Assembly: GCF_005298175.1 (NCBI RefSeq)
Contig: NZ_SZYH01000001.1
Coordinates: 1,860,001-1,924,000, forward strand
Direction of reading: 5' to 3'
Length of the DNA: 64,000 nucleotides
Source of the DNA: Marinobacter panjinensis
Lineage (GTDB): Bacteria > Pseudomonadota > Gammaproteobacteria > Pseudomonadales > Oleiphilaceae
Made by a program: the position numbers and the translations under genes. The notes beneath the pieces were generated by a model. The model did no database searches. It had not been told where the DNA came from and saw nothing but the letters and a program-made list of their open reading frames with translations. Each line of letters starts with the position of its first letter. Within the stretch, counting starts at the first letter, position 1. Shown here in pieces: positions 45,087-54,588 of the stretch.

Positions 45087-46552
45087 GGCGAGCCCTCCTC
45101 TTCGAACGGTAACGCCATCACTGACAGCACCTCCGCCGACACCAGCCCGAGCCCGAGAGAAAGCAACGCCAGGATCATCGGGATTATCTCCAGGCTCCTG
45201 TGTGGGTGGTAGAACTGGTTCGTCTCCGGGCTTTCCAGAAAAGAAGCGCGGCAAATCCGGAACACATAGACCGCAGAAAGCAGACCGCCGACCAGTAACA
45301 CCAGCACCCACCACCACTGGCCACTGCCAAGGCTGGCCTGTAATAGCAACCATTTGGCTGCAAATCCGCCGCTCGGTGGCAGGCTCATCAAGGACACCCC
45401 GGCCAGAGCAAAGGAGAACAGGGAAAACGGCAGGAAGCGGCTCACACCAGTCAGGGCATCCACGCGTCTACTGCCCGTGGAAAGGACCAGGTTGCCGGCA
45501 GCCAGGAACATCGCGGCCTTGGCCAGGGCATGGCTGATGACCTGCAGAGTGATGCCTTGCTGGGCCTGCAGCGATACCGATTCAGACACCGAATAGGTCA
45601 GCGGGAACAAGAGAAACAGGTAACCGATCTGGGCCACGGAGGAATAGGCCACCACCTGCTTCAGTTCCATCTGCCGACATGCTAGCCAGCTGCCCCACAC
45701 AACGGCCGCGCTACCCAGCAGACCGACCAGCTGTGCCGCTGCCAGATTACCGAGCGGCTCGCCAAGTTCCAGCCACAATCTGGCCGCGATGTAAAAGGAG
45801 GCCTTCACCACCAGCGCAGACAGCAACGCACTGACCGGAGATTTGGCAATGCCATGAGCCGGGGGCAGCCAGCGGTGCAGAGGGAACAGAGCCGTTTTCA
45901 GAGCGAGGCCGGCGACCATCAGCGCAAGCGCCAGACTGGAACCTGCCGGCACAGGATGTTCCTCCAGCCAGAACACAATGCCCGCAATGGACAAAGTGCC
46001 GAACTGCCCGTAGATCAATGCGACGCCAAGCAGATAGGCCAGCGATCCCAGCAATGCCGCCAACAAATATCTGAGTGACGCCCGCAACGCCCCGGCTTTG
46101 CCACCCAGGGCTACCAGGCCAACGGCCGAGAGACTGATCAGCTCCAGCCCGACATAGAGGTTGAACAGATCGCCGCCCAGCCAGACCGCGTTCAGCCCGG
46201 ACCAGAGAAACCAGAACAGGGGCCAGAAATACCGGTGCCAGGGCTTGTCCGGATCGATATAGACTCCGGCATGAAAACCGCAGGCACTGGCCACCACAGC
46301 GGTCAGCAACACGAAAGTGACTGCGAGCCCGTCAACACGAAGCTCGATGCCCAGCGGCGCCTGCCAGCCACCCAGGGCGTAATAGAATCCACCGTCCCGG
46401 GAGACCACCAGCCAAAGGCCCAGCGACACCAGTACCTGGACCAGAATACCGCCCCAGGTAACCAGCCTCCCCCGGGTAAAGTCCGTCAGCAGCGTCAGCA
46501 CCGCCCAGGCCAGCGGAGTGAACAGCAAACCGGCCATCAGCCACAATGTCAT
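45083..46552 (-). CDS. mnhD: Na+/H+ antiporter subunit MnhD/MrpD
   Basis: The 489-residue NuoN/M-like subunit has a key Glu in NLYVGLELISLSAVG and a key Lys in LKTALFPLHRWLPPAH with a matching VKASFYIAARL. It is the usual MrpD partner of MrpC, which lies just upstream with a four-base overlap. Two further subunits of the same fold follow it, where a standard Mrp operon has only MrpA and MrpD. Confidence 0.88.
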   Translation of the reverse strand: MTLWLMAGLLFTPLAWAVLTLLTDFTRGRLVTWGGILVQVLVSLGLWLVVSRDGGFYYALGGWQAPLGIELRVDGLAVTFVLLTAVVASACGFHAGVYIDPDKPWHRYFWPLFWFLWSGLNAVWLGGDLFNLYVGLELISLSAVGLVALGGKAGALRASLRYLLAALLGSLAYLLGVALIYGQFGTLSIAGIVFWLEEHPVPAGSSLALALMVAGLALKTALFPLHRWLPPAHGIAKSPVSALLSALVVKASFYIAARLWLELGEPLGNLAAAQLVGLLGSAAVVWGSWLACRQMELKQVVAYSSVAQIGYLFLLFPLTYSVSESVSLQAQQGITLQVISHALAKAAMFLAAGNLVLSTGSRRVDALTGVSRFLPFSLFSFALAGVSLMSLPPSGGFAAKWLLLQASLGSGQWWWVLVLLVGGLLSAVYVFRICRASFLESPETNQFYHPHRSLEIIPMILALLSLGLGLVSAEVLSVMALPFEEEGSP

Positions 46553-46869
46553 TCCGCACCGCCCTCCCGGGAGGCAGGGTCACCCTCAAGGCTCGTCATG
46601 CCGGAAAGATGGTAATAACGCCGTATCAACACGACCGCCAGTGCAGTGGCGGCGATGGCTACCACAATGCCAGTCAGCACCAGGGCCTGGGGCACCGGAT
46701 CCGGCCCGCCCTGGTGCTGGGGCAGGCCCACCATCACCAGAAACACACCGGATCCCATGATATTGAAAGCCAGTAGCTTGCGAAGCAGGTGCGACAACCA
46801 CAACAGGCCGAACAGGCCGATGCCGCACAGCATGGCTCCCGCCAGCGCATACAACAGCGGCGCCGTCAT
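46549..46869 (-). CDS. mnhC: Na+/H+ antiporter subunit MnhC/MrpC
   Basis: The 106-residue NuoK-like protein has three membrane segments, with FNIMGSGVFLVMVG and PVPQALVLTGIVVAIAATAL, the usual MrpC pattern. It overlaps its neighbours on both sides by four bases. Confidence 0.92.
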   Translation of the reverse strand: MTAPLLYALAGAMLCGIGLFGLLWLSHLLRKLLAFNIMGSGVFLVMVGLPQHQGGPDPVPQALVLTGIVVAIAATALAVVLIRRYYHLSGMTSLEGDPASREGGAE

Positions 46870-47567
46870 GATGACGAACCCTCCTCGGGGTCCTCAGCGT
46901 CATTGACTGGAGCGGACACAAACAACGCCAGCAGCACCATGGCAATGGACAGGGTCAGAACCGATTCGATAACCACAATCAGGATTTTCGTCATGCCCGG
47001 CGGATAGGCCAGGAAGGCATCACCTCCGATGGCACTTGCCACCGCCACCAGCAGAAACACCGTAAAGCCCAGCGCAAGGCCTATTCGTAACAGCAGCCCG
47101 GGGCGGAGAAACTCCATGGGAACGCCACCCAGGCGCATCAGTACACCCGTGGCAGCCAGCACAGCGCCGGCCTGAAATGCGCCGCCGGGCCGGTCAGAGC
47201 CGGCCCACAGCAGGTAGCCCGCCAGCACCAGCATCAACGGCACGAACCAGCGCTGCAGGGCATAAAGCAGTGAGTCCGAGGTGCGCACCTCCGGGTCCTC
47301 AAGCGATGCGGTTTTCGCCATGGATATACCGGCGATGCCGGCAATAACCAGAACACCGATCTCAAGCAGGGTATCGTAACTGCGGAAATTCAGTAGCACT
47401 GCGGTGACCGGATGCTCCACTCCGCTGCGCTCCAGGTTTTCAGACAACAGTTGCGGCAGATTCACCGGGGTGGAGTTGCCAGCGATCGTCCAGATGCTGG
47501 CTCCCAGAAGACCTGTGAATGCAAGGCATGCCACAGCAACAGCAAGGGCCCGAACCGTGCGAATCAT
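46866..47567 (-). CDS. mnhB: Na+/H+ antiporter MnhB with an MbhE-like N-terminal part
   Basis: The 233 residues from ATG 47567 join an N-terminal region like the MbhE tail of MrpA (one helix, then GVEHPVTAVLLNFRSYDTLLE) to a MrpB domain (YLLWAGSDRPGGAFQAGAVL). In a standard operon these are the last part of MrpA and a separate MrpB; here they are one protein. It is about 70-90 residues longer than a usual MrpB. Confidence 0.85.
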   Translation of the reverse strand: MIRTVRALAVAVACLAFTGLLGASIWTIAGNSTPVNLPQLLSENLERSGVEHPVTAVLLNFRSYDTLLEIGVLVIAGIAGISMAKTASLEDPEVRTSDSLLYALQRWFVPLMLVLAGYLLWAGSDRPGGAFQAGAVLAATGVLMRLGGVPMEFLRPGLLLRIGLALGFTVFLLVAVASAIGGDAFLAYPPGMTKILIVVIESVLTLSIAMVLLALFVSAPVNDAEDPEEGSSS

Positions 47568-47839
47568 CGGCTGCCGCCTTCTTGCTTCTGCACTCGGGGC
47601 CGCTTGCTGGCAAGGTGGCTGACAGCATCCAGCAGGAGCACACCGGTAAGCCCGGCGCCAATAGCCGCTTCCGCCAGGGCAATATCGGGTGCCTGCAAAC
47701 GGACCCACGCCACCGCCATCAGCACGCCGAAAGCGATGAAAACCACCACTGCCCGAAACAGGTTCCTGGACCAGAGGGCCGCCACGGCGGTCACCACCAG
47801 CGCCAGTACCAGCAACCCATCCAGTAACCACTCAATCAT
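47564..47839 (-). CDS. DUF4040/MbhD-type antiporter subunit
   Basis: The 91-residue membrane protein has three helices and the MbhD motif VWVRLQAPDIALAEAAIGAG in near form. In standard Mrp operons this is a domain of MrpA; here it is a separate gene, so MrpA is split. It overlaps mnhB by four bases and mnhG by eight. Confidence 0.88.
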   Translation of the reverse strand: MIEWLLDGLLVLALVVTAVAALWSRNLFRAVVVFIAFGVLMAVAWVRLQAPDIALAEAAIGAGLTGVLLLDAVSHLASKRPRVQKQEGGSR

Positions 47840-48152
47840 TACGGCTGTCCTTCTCGATACCGGCTTTCTCTCCAGACCTGACGGCCCGGGCAACCAGGTG
47901 CGCCGAGGTGGCACTGGCTGCCAGTGCCACAATCCAGATCAACACCACCTTGAACCCTGCTGCCGTCGATGGCGCCAGGGGCAACAGCGCCAGGGCAATA
48001 AACCCGAGCCCCAGGTTGTCAACCTTGGTGAGGGCATGGATTCGGCACAGGGTATCCGAAAAACGAAACAGCCCGAGGGTGCCAACGCCAAAGAACAGGC
48101 ATCCTGCCACCATGAGCAAAACCTGGGTCGCCAGAATGACCGATTCAATCAT
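47832..48152 (-). CDS. mnhG: Na+/H+ antiporter subunit MnhG/MrpG
   Basis: The 106-residue protein has three hydrophobic segments and the MrpG motif GLFRFSDTLCRIHALTKVDN. It overlaps mnhF by eight bases. Confidence 0.92.
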   Translation of the reverse strand: MIESVILATQVLLMVAGCLFFGVGTLGLFRFSDTLCRIHALTKVDNLGLGFIALALLPLAPSTAAGFKVVLIWIVALAASATSAHLVARAVRSGEKAGIEKDSRND

Positions 48153-48450
48153 GGGCGCTCTCTTTACGGCCTGGCGGAGTTTCCTCTGTGGCCTTGTCGA
48201 TCCCTACAACCCGGGTGACAAAGGCGACAACCGCAAGCACCGACAACAACGCCAGAATGAGGGCCACATCCCTCAGCGACGCCATGGCCTGGGCTTCTGC
48301 CAAAACTAGCAACAGGGCCACGCCCGTGGTTCCAAACAGCTGGGAGGCCAGCATGCGGTCGGCGGGGTGCGGCCCGCGCCAGATACGCACAAGCGCCACA
48401 AGCAGATTCCCCAGCAGGAATACCGCAACGATATTCAGCATCAGGGTCAT
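48145..48450 (-). CDS. mnhF: Na+/H+ antiporter subunit MnhF/MrpF
   Basis: The 101-residue protein has three hydrophobic segments and the MrpF motif RIWRGPHPADRMLASQLFG. It overlaps mnhE by four bases. Confidence 0.92.
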   Translation of the reverse strand: MTLMLNIVAVFLLGNLLVALVRIWRGPHPADRMLASQLFGTTGVALLLVLAEAQAMASLRDVALILALLSVLAVVAFVTRVVGIDKATEETPPGRKESAHD

Positions 48451-48947
48451 GAAGCGCCCTCCTCAGCCTTCGCTTCTTTCAAACCGAAGACGCCTGCAAC
48501 CTTACGCTCAGTGGAGCGAACGTCTTCGTCAATGGGGAGGTCCAGGTCGAGGCAGTGAAGTTCCAGTCCTGCACCCCGTAACCGCACACTGAGAGTGCCG
48601 GGCATCAGTGACAGGGTGTTCGCCAACAGCCAGCGGGGGCCACCTGCGGGCAGACTGGTCCTGACCGTGAGGTAGCCAGGATTGACCGGTAGCGATGGAG
48701 AAAGCAGGCGACGCGCAACATCCGCGCCCGCCACCACTGACCGGAAGATGAAGAAACCGGCAAATGCCAGAGCCCCGACGGGGTGAAGCGTGTGGCGGGA
48801 GGGTGGGTAGAGCCTGCAGGAGAGTATGCTCACCAGCACAACGATGGCTGCGCCGGGACCCAGGCCCGACGAGTCCCCTTCGGTCATCACCCACCACACA
48901 AGGTAGAAGGTTCCTGCACGCAGGCAAAAGGCTCGGAAAAAGTGCAT
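48447..48947 (-). CDS. mnhE: Na+/H+ antiporter subunit MnhE/MrpE
   Basis: The 166-residue protein has two or three N-terminal hydrophobic segments and a soluble C-terminal part with the MrpE pattern LLANTLSLMPGTLSVRL and a late HCLDLD. It is the first gene of the leftward antiporter operon, 84 bases after the YihY-type gene. The operon order is E, F, G, MbhD, B, C, D, then two more D-like subunits. Confidence 0.9.
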   Translation of the reverse strand: MHFFRAFCLRAGTFYLVWWVMTEGDSSGLGPGAAIVVLVSILSCRLYPPSRHTLHPVGALAFAGFFIFRSVVAGADVARRLLSPSLPVNPGYLTVRTSLPAGGPRWLLANTLSLMPGTLSVRLRGAGLELHCLDLDLPIDEDVRSTERKVAGVFGLKEAKAEEGAS

Positions 48948-49031
48948 AAACCACTCCCTGTTCGGTCTGCAGCAAGACTAGCACAGCCCCCTGAATCAGG
49001 CCCTCAACCTGGCGATAACCCGTGCCCCTGC

Positions 49032-49892
49032 CTACTCAAAGTCCAGGCTGATATACCATGGCAAACCAGCCCGCTCACTGAGCTCCAGCTCTGCAATTAC
49101 CTGGGCTCCCAGCAACAGGATGATGGATCCCACCTCGAGGCTGATCAGCAGGACAATAATGGTTGCCAATGACCCGTACACCACGTTGACGAACGAGATA
49201 TTAAGAAAGTAATACATCATGACCAGCCGTGTCGCCTCCCACAGGATGGCAGCCACAAGCCCTCCGATCACTGCCCTGCGTGGCGATATACGGACAATGG
49301 GCAGGACCTTGTAGATGGCACTGAACATGAGAAAGACACTGACAAAGCTGAGCAGGTAAAGGAGAAGGCCCGGCTCCTCGTAGAGCGTGTTGACGAAGGC
49401 AAACACCAGAGTCAGTGTAAACAGACCAGCGCCCAACACCAGCATGAACGCAAAGGGAAGCACGGCGGAAAGCCAGAAGCTGCGCCGGGGGTTTTCCGGG
49501 CGGTGGAAGATAATGCCAATCGAGTCTTCCAGCATCCGGAAAGCAAATGAACTGAAGAAAAGCAGGACCGGAATACCCGCAATTCCGATAATGTCCCGCG
49601 AATCCATGAAAGCACGCACCGCCTCCAGCCACACGTCCGCGTGGGCGGGCGCAAAGTGCTGCGCCTGGATCGCCATGACTTCCAGCAGTTGCTCCTGTTC
49701 CACCACGCGGGTCAGCAGAACCCCCAGCAAGGCCAGCAGGGGCACCGCTGACAGAAGCACGTTGTAGCCCACGCCTCCTGCCAGCAGAACTCCCCGGTTG
49801 CGCAAAAAATTACGCAACACCCTGCGTGAGAACAGCCAGAGCCGCTGCATGAATACAGCCGGAGAACTGTCACTCTCCGTGTTGTCAGTCAT
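49032..49892 (-). CDS. YihY/UPF0761-family inner-membrane protein
   Basis: The 286-residue product from ATG 49892 has about six hydrophobic segments and the YihY hallmarks: GVGYNVLLSAVPLLALLGV near residue 40, the central FMLEDS region, and GSLATIIVLLISLEVGSIILLLGAQ near the end. These proteins were once called ribonuclease BN in error; their role is unclear. It follows fadJ after 28 bases and may be co-transcribed. The upstream frame extension to 50024 has no support. Confidence 0.9.
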   Translation of the reverse strand: MTDNTESDSSPAVFMQRLWLFSRRVLRNFLRNRGVLLAGGVGYNVLLSAVPLLALLGVLLTRVVEQEQLLEVMAIQAQHFAPAHADVWLEAVRAFMDSRDIIGIAGIPVLLFFSSFAFRMLEDSIGIIFHRPENPRRSFWLSAVLPFAFMLVLGAGLFTLTLVFAFVNTLYEEPGLLLYLLSFVSVFLMFSAIYKVLPIVRISPRRAVIGGLVAAILWEATRLVMMYYFLNISFVNVVYGSLATIIVLLISLEVGSIILLLGAQVIAELELSERAGLPWYISLDFE

Positions 49893-49920
49893 GGGCCCCA
49901 CCCTGGTATGAATTTGCACA

Positions 49921-52038
49921 TTACCCGGGTGACCCCTTATCCAACCAACCTGCATCCGGTTTGAACCGGTCCCCATGACTATTTGCCAGGGATTCCAGTG
50001 ATTCCCGGATATCGTCAAAGCCACGGTTATGGGCGTAGTTCATGGGGCCGCCACGGAAGGGGGCGAAGCCGGTACCGAAGATCATTGCGCCATCTGCCAG
50101 GGCCTCATCCTCGATCACGCCCTCGCGCAGGCAGGCCATGCAGGCATTCAGCATGGGTAACAGCAACCGGTCAAGGGTGCCGTCCGGAGCTGCATCGGTA
50201 TTGCCCTGCTTGTCGGCTTTGCCTTTTTTCCACTGGTACAGGCCTTCTCCCGATTTCTTGCCCAGCTTGCCGTCCTCAACCTTCTGCCTGAGCCAGTCCG
50301 GTGCCGGCGGCATATCGGTATCCAGCCGCTCACGCAGCATGTCAGCCACACTCAGGCAAATATCCAGGCCTACCTGGTCGGCCAGCTCTATCGGCCCCAT
50401 GGGCATACCGAACTCTTCCGCCACCCGGTCGATGCTCTCGGCGGGAACGCCTTCATCCAGCATGACCATGGCTTCCACCAGGTAAGGCGTCAGCGCCCGG
50501 TTTACCAGGAAGCCAGGCGCGGTTTCAACCGGGGCCGGCAACCGGTCAATCTGACCAACAAAGGCCAGGGCCCGATCCAGCACTTTCTTATCAGCCTGGT
50601 CGTGGTTGACCACTTCAACCAATGGCATCAGGGCAACCGGATTAAAGAAGTGCAGACCAACCAGGCGTTTCGGGTCCTTGAGTTTCTCACCCAGCGTTTC
50701 CAGAGGAATACTGGAGGTATTGGTGGCCAGAATGGCGCCCTGCTTCAGCCTGGGCTCCACGTCTTCGTAGACCTTCTGTTTGATATCCGCCTTCTCGGGC
50801 ACAGCCTCAATCACCAGATCCGCATATTCAACACCACGGTTGGCAAAATCCGGCGTGAGGCGGTCGAGGATATCCCGGCGCTGGGATTCCGAACGGTGCT
50901 TCGTTTCACACAGCTCAGACAGCTTTCCCACCGCGGCTGCCAACTTCTCCGGCTCCATATCAAAGAGGGTGACACTCAACCCCTGAAAGGCACACCAACC
51001 CGCAATGTCAGCCCCCATCGCACCGGCACCGACCACGTGCACATGCTTGACGGGTTCGGCCCCGGTCCGGGTCAGGCCTTTCATCTTTTCGCGCAGGAAA
51101 AACACCTTGACCAGGTTGCGTGAGGTGTCAGTCATCATCAGTCTGGCAAACGAGGCGATTTCCTCCTTGCGCATGGATGGGCCGGAATCCCCACCGAACT
51201 GTTCCCATAACTCAATCAGTGCTTCGGGGGCAGGATAATGCTGAGGAGGCGCCTTTTTGGCCGCTTGTGAGCGCATCTGGCGGGTTTGCAGTTGCCTCGC
51301 CGGCTTGGTGGAGAGCACCTTGCCACGCATGCCACTGCTGCTCTGTTCAATCTCGCCGGCAATCGCCGCCTCGACTGCTGCCCCAACGTGACGCTCCTCC
51401 ACTATCTGATCAACGAGCCCCAACTTCTTTGCCTTGAAATCCGGGGCCGTCTTGCCAGTCAGCATCATGGTCATGGCCTCAATGGGGTCCACCAGCTGGG
51501 TGAAGCGGGCGGTCCCGCCCAGGCCAGGATGCAGCCCCAGTTGCACTTCAGGGAAGCCCAGCTTGGCGCCCGGAATGGCAAACCGGTAATCACACGCCAG
51601 GGCCAGTTCCAGGCCGCCACCCAGGCAAGAGCCATGGATAACCGCAATGGTGGGAAATGACAGCGCCTCAAGCCGGTCAACCACCTCATGGGCTTCGGTA
51701 AGCTTGTCCACTACCTCCGCCTCCGACTCGAGTTTGGAAAATTCGGAGATATCCGCCCCGAGACAAAAGCCTGTGGGCTTGGTAGAGCGTAACACCAAAC
51801 CCTTTGGCGGCTTGCTCTCAAGCTCCTCCACAATCCTGCCGAGTTCTTCAAGAACCCCCGCAGAGAGTACGTTGGCTGCGGCGTCCTTTTTGTCAAAAAT
51901 CAGCCAGGCGACGTCTTTATCATCCCGAGCAAGGTGCCAGTGCTGCCACTTGCCCGCCTGTGTTCCAGTATCAGCGTTCTCAAACGGTCCCCGGGCCATC
52001 TCACGGGCACTCAGGGCTTTCAGAATATGACCTGTCAT
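49921..52038 (-). CDS. fadJ: FadJ-type multifunctional enoyl-CoA hydratase/3-hydroxyacyl-CoA dehydrogenase
   Basis: This is the alpha subunit of a beta-oxidation complex. Of 705 residues, 30-230 form a crotonase domain (GFCLGADISEF, with active-site Glu in GGGLELALACDYR and GFPEVQLGL), about 330-510 an NAD-binding domain (VVGAGAMGADIAGW, and HFFNPV with the catalytic His), then two 3HCDH C-terminal domains. Start ATG 52038 follows AGGAGGCAAC. It is 63 bases after the thiolase gene, the fadI-fadJ order. Confidence 0.93.
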   Translation of the reverse strand: MTGHILKALSAREMARGPFENADTGTQAGKWQHWHLARDDKDVAWLIFDKKDAAANVLSAGVLEELGRIVEELESKPPKGLVLRSTKPTGFCLGADISEFSKLESEAEVVDKLTEAHEVVDRLEALSFPTIAVIHGSCLGGGLELALACDYRFAIPGAKLGFPEVQLGLHPGLGGTARFTQLVDPIEAMTMMLTGKTAPDFKAKKLGLVDQIVEERHVGAAVEAAIAGEIEQSSSGMRGKVLSTKPARQLQTRQMRSQAAKKAPPQHYPAPEALIELWEQFGGDSGPSMRKEEIASFARLMMTDTSRNLVKVFFLREKMKGLTRTGAEPVKHVHVVGAGAMGADIAGWCAFQGLSVTLFDMEPEKLAAAVGKLSELCETKHRSESQRRDILDRLTPDFANRGVEYADLVIEAVPEKADIKQKVYEDVEPRLKQGAILATNTSSIPLETLGEKLKDPKRLVGLHFFNPVALMPLVEVVNHDQADKKVLDRALAFVGQIDRLPAPVETAPGFLVNRALTPYLVEAMVMLDEGVPAESIDRVAEEFGMPMGPIELADQVGLDICLSVADMLRERLDTDMPPAPDWLRQKVEDGKLGKKSGEGLYQWKKGKADKQGNTDAAPDGTLDRLLLPMLNACMACLREGVIEDEALADGAMIFGTGFAPFRGGPMNYAHNRGFDDIRESLESLANSHGDRFKPDAGWLDKGSPG

Positions 52039-52101
52039 TGTTGCCTCCTGAATCTTGTGGCTAATGCAAAGATGCTGTGTCGGGCGTTGCCATGGCCGGC
52101 A

Positions 52102-53442
52102 TTAAACGGCCTCAATCAGCATGGCTCCGGACTGACCACCACCAATACATTCGGTGGCAATGCCCCGCTTGAGGCCCTTGCGGTGCAAGGCGTTCATCAG
52201 GTGCAGGACAATACGGTTACCGCTGGTGCCAACCGGGTGGCCCATGGCTACAGCACCGCCATCGATATTCAGGCGCTCGGGATCCAGTTTGCCCATGGGC
52301 TTGTCCAGCCCCAGGGCTACCTTGCAGAACTCCGGGTCATCCCAGGCTCTGGTGCAGGCCAGCACCTGGGCTGCAAACGCTTCGTTGATTTCCCACAGGT
52401 CAATGTCGTTAAGGCCGGCGTTGTGTCGTTTCAGCAGGGCGGTGGAACTGAGCACCGGGCCAAGGCCCATGATCTTGGGGTCGAGGGCAGCCCATTCGCT
52501 GTCGACCAGAACCGCCCTGGGCTTGAGCCCATATTTTTTCACCGCCTCCTCGGATGCCAATATCATCCAGGAGGCTCCGTCAGTGACCTGGGAACTGTTC
52601 CCGGGCGTCACCTGTCCGAACGGCGGCTCGAAGGCCGCCTTGAGCTTGGCAAGGGCTTCGGCGGATGTGTCGGCGCGCACGCCATCATCCTGCCGGAACA
52701 ATTCTCCTTCCGGCGATACGGCTGGCACAACCTCATCATCCAGCCAGCCTTCCTCCTGCGCCCGGGCAAGGCGCTGGTGGCTTGATACGGCATACTCATC
52801 CGCTTCCTGCCGGGTAATATTGAACTGCTGAGCCAAAACCTCTGCTGTCTGGCCCATACTCAAACCGACAATGGGGTCGGTGAGCCCCTTGGCCAGGCTG
52901 ATTTCCGGTTTGAAGTCCTTCGGGCTGAACTGGCCAATCTGGCGGGCATATTCCTGGGGAGACGAGGCCGCATTCAGCCCCGCCAGCCATTCCACGGCCT
53001 CTGTCTGCAGAACCATGGGGGCATGGCTGAGAGCATCGGTGCCGCCCGCCAGAATCAGATCGCTGTCGCCATCACGAATGTATTTGTAGGCGGTATCAAT
53101 GGACTGCATGCCGGAACCGCAATTGATCTGCACCGTAAACGCGGGCATGGCTTCCCCCATGCCCAGGCGCAGGGCAGCAATCCTTGCCGGGTTCATTTCT
53201 GATGGCACCACGTTGACACAGCCAAGAATGACCTGGTCATAGGCGTCCGCCGGTATTGGCTGTCGCAATAATAGAGGGCGCCCACACTGAACGGCGAGAT
53301 CAACTGGCGAGAACGGACCGGGACGCCCCTTGGCCTTGAGGAACGGGGTGCGTGCACCATCGACAAGATAAACCCGGCGCGATGAGGATTGCCCTGGCGG
53401 GGTTGAATTTCCGGTTGCAGTTTTCGAGGTGCTTCGTGTCAT
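52102..53442 (-). CDS. fadI: Acetyl-CoA acyltransferase (thiolase) FadI type
   Basis: The 446-residue thiolase cleaves 3-ketoacyl-CoA to acetyl-CoA and a shorter acyl-CoA. Active residues are Cys in INCGSGMQS, His in GGAVAMGHPVGTSG and Cys in ECIGGGQSG, with NEAFAAQ. Start ATG 53442 follows GGAGGG. The N-terminal 20 residues are low-complexity and polar. Together with fadJ it gives a complete thiolytic complex for fatty-acid degradation. Confidence 0.93.
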   Translation of the reverse strand: MTRSTSKTATGNSTPPGQSSSRRVYLVDGARTPFLKAKGRPGPFSPVDLAVQCGRPLLLRQPIPADAYDQVILGCVNVVPSEMNPARIAALRLGMGEAMPAFTVQINCGSGMQSIDTAYKYIRDGDSDLILAGGTDALSHAPMVLQTEAVEWLAGLNAASSPQEYARQIGQFSPKDFKPEISLAKGLTDPIVGLSMGQTAEVLAQQFNITRQEADEYAVSSHQRLARAQEEGWLDDEVVPAVSPEGELFRQDDGVRADTSAEALAKLKAAFEPPFGQVTPGNSSQVTDGASWMILASEEAVKKYGLKPRAVLVDSEWAALDPKIMGLGPVLSSTALLKRHNAGLNDIDLWEINEAFAAQVLACTRAWDDPEFCKVALGLDKPMGKLDPERLNIDGGAVAMGHPVGTSGNRIVLHLMNALHRKGLKRGIATECIGGGQSGAMLIEAV

Positions 53443-53609
53443 CGGGATCCCTCCGTAAGCTGATTAAATAGTTCGGTAAGCCCAGTGCTTTACTATGACC
53501 GTGGACTCATTCTGCAGTGTTTCAAGGGTGGCCCTCGCCAGGTTCCACAGTTGAAAACCACCATTTCAACCATAACTCTAGTACTTGTTACCTGATAAGG
53601 AGGACATTT

Positions 53610-54515
53610 ATGTCACGTTCACAGGACCTTTTTCCGACTCGCCTTGAGCGAAAGCTGGGCATGTTCGAAAGACTGGACCCGGTGGTACATACGCCAGAAG
53701 AAAGGCTCTCCGACGGCCCGTTATCCAGGGAGCAGGTGCGCGAATTCGATGAGAACGGATTTCTGTTCTTTGATTCCTTCTTTTCCAAGGACGAGATGGA
53801 CGCCTTCATCAAAGAACTGAAGGATTATGAGGAAGATGAGGACCTCAAGCTGTCCGAAGGGACCATTCTTGAACCGGGTAAGGAAGAGATTCGCTCCATC
53901 TTTGGTATTCATGAGATATCGGAGCGCTTCGACCGGCTGACCCGTGACCCGCATCTGCTGGACATCGTTCACCAGCTGCTGGACAGCGAGGTTTACATCC
54001 ATCAGTCACGGATCAATTACAAGCCCGGCTTCAAGGGCAAGGGATTCAACTGGCACTCGGACTTTGAAACCTGGCACAGCGAGGACGGCATGCCACGGAT
54101 GCGCTGCCTGAGCTGCTCCATTGTGATGACCGACAACAACGAGTTCAACGGCCCGCTGATGCTGATTCCGGGTTCCCAGAAGTACTTCATTCCCTGTGTT
54201 GGCCGCACGCCGGAGGACAACTACAAGGAATCGCTCAAATCCCAGAGCCTGGGTGTTCCTGATGCCGCGAGCCTGACCAGGCTGATGGACGAGAACTCAA
54301 TTGAGGCGCCCAAAGGGCCCCCGGGTTCGCTGATCATATTCGAGTGCAACACCCTGCATGGCTCCAACGTGAATATGTCGTGCTGGCCACGAAGCAATCT
54401 GTTCTTCGTCTACAACAGCGTTCACAACACGCTGGAAGAGCCGTATTGCGGCAACAAGCCGCGGCCCGAGTTCCTGGCCAATCGGAAAAACCAGGAACCC
54501 TTAAAGCCAGTATGA
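53610..54515 (+). CDS. ectD: Ectoine hydroxylase EctD
   Basis: EctD is a 2-oxoglutarate-Fe(II) dioxygenase that converts ectoine to 5-hydroxyectoine, a compatible solute. The 301-residue product from ATG 53610 behind AAGGAGG contains the family signature FNWHSDFETWHSEDGMPRMR (147-166), with iron ligands H149 and D151 and the third ligand H250 (NTLHGSN). ectABC is not in the window, so ectoine must be made from genes elsewhere or taken up. The neighbouring BCCT carrier fits uptake. A possible promoter is not clear in the 167-base gap before it. Confidence 0.97.
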   Translation: MSRSQDLFPTRLERKLGMFERLDPVVHTPEERLSDGPLSREQVREFDENGFLFFDSFFSKDEMDAFIKELKDYEEDEDLKLSEGTILEPGKEEIRSIFGIHEISERFDRLTRDPHLLDIVHQLLDSEVYIHQSRINYKPGFKGKGFNWHSDFETWHSEDGMPRMRCLSCSIVMTDNNEFNGPLMLIPGSQKYFIPCVGRTPEDNYKESLKSQSLGVPDAASLTRLMDENSIEAPKGPPGSLIIFECNTLHGSNVNMSCWPRSNLFFVYNSVHNTLEEPYCGNKPRPEFLANRKNQEPLKPV

Positions 54516-54547
54516 CGAGCGCAGGAGGCAAAGCAAGTCACGCAGAA

Positions 54548-54576
54548 CTCTGGTCAGAATAATGCTCTGACCAGAG
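54548..54576. terminator. Bidirectional terminator hairpin between ectD and the UspA gene
   Basis: CTCTGGTCAGA (54548-54558) and TCTGACCAGAG (54566-54576) form a perfect 11-bp stem with a 7-base loop between two convergent genes. No long T-run is present on either side, so it may work as a barrier or mRNA 3' end rather than a classic terminator. Confidence 0.6.
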
Positions 54577-54588
54577 CCTATTGGGCGA

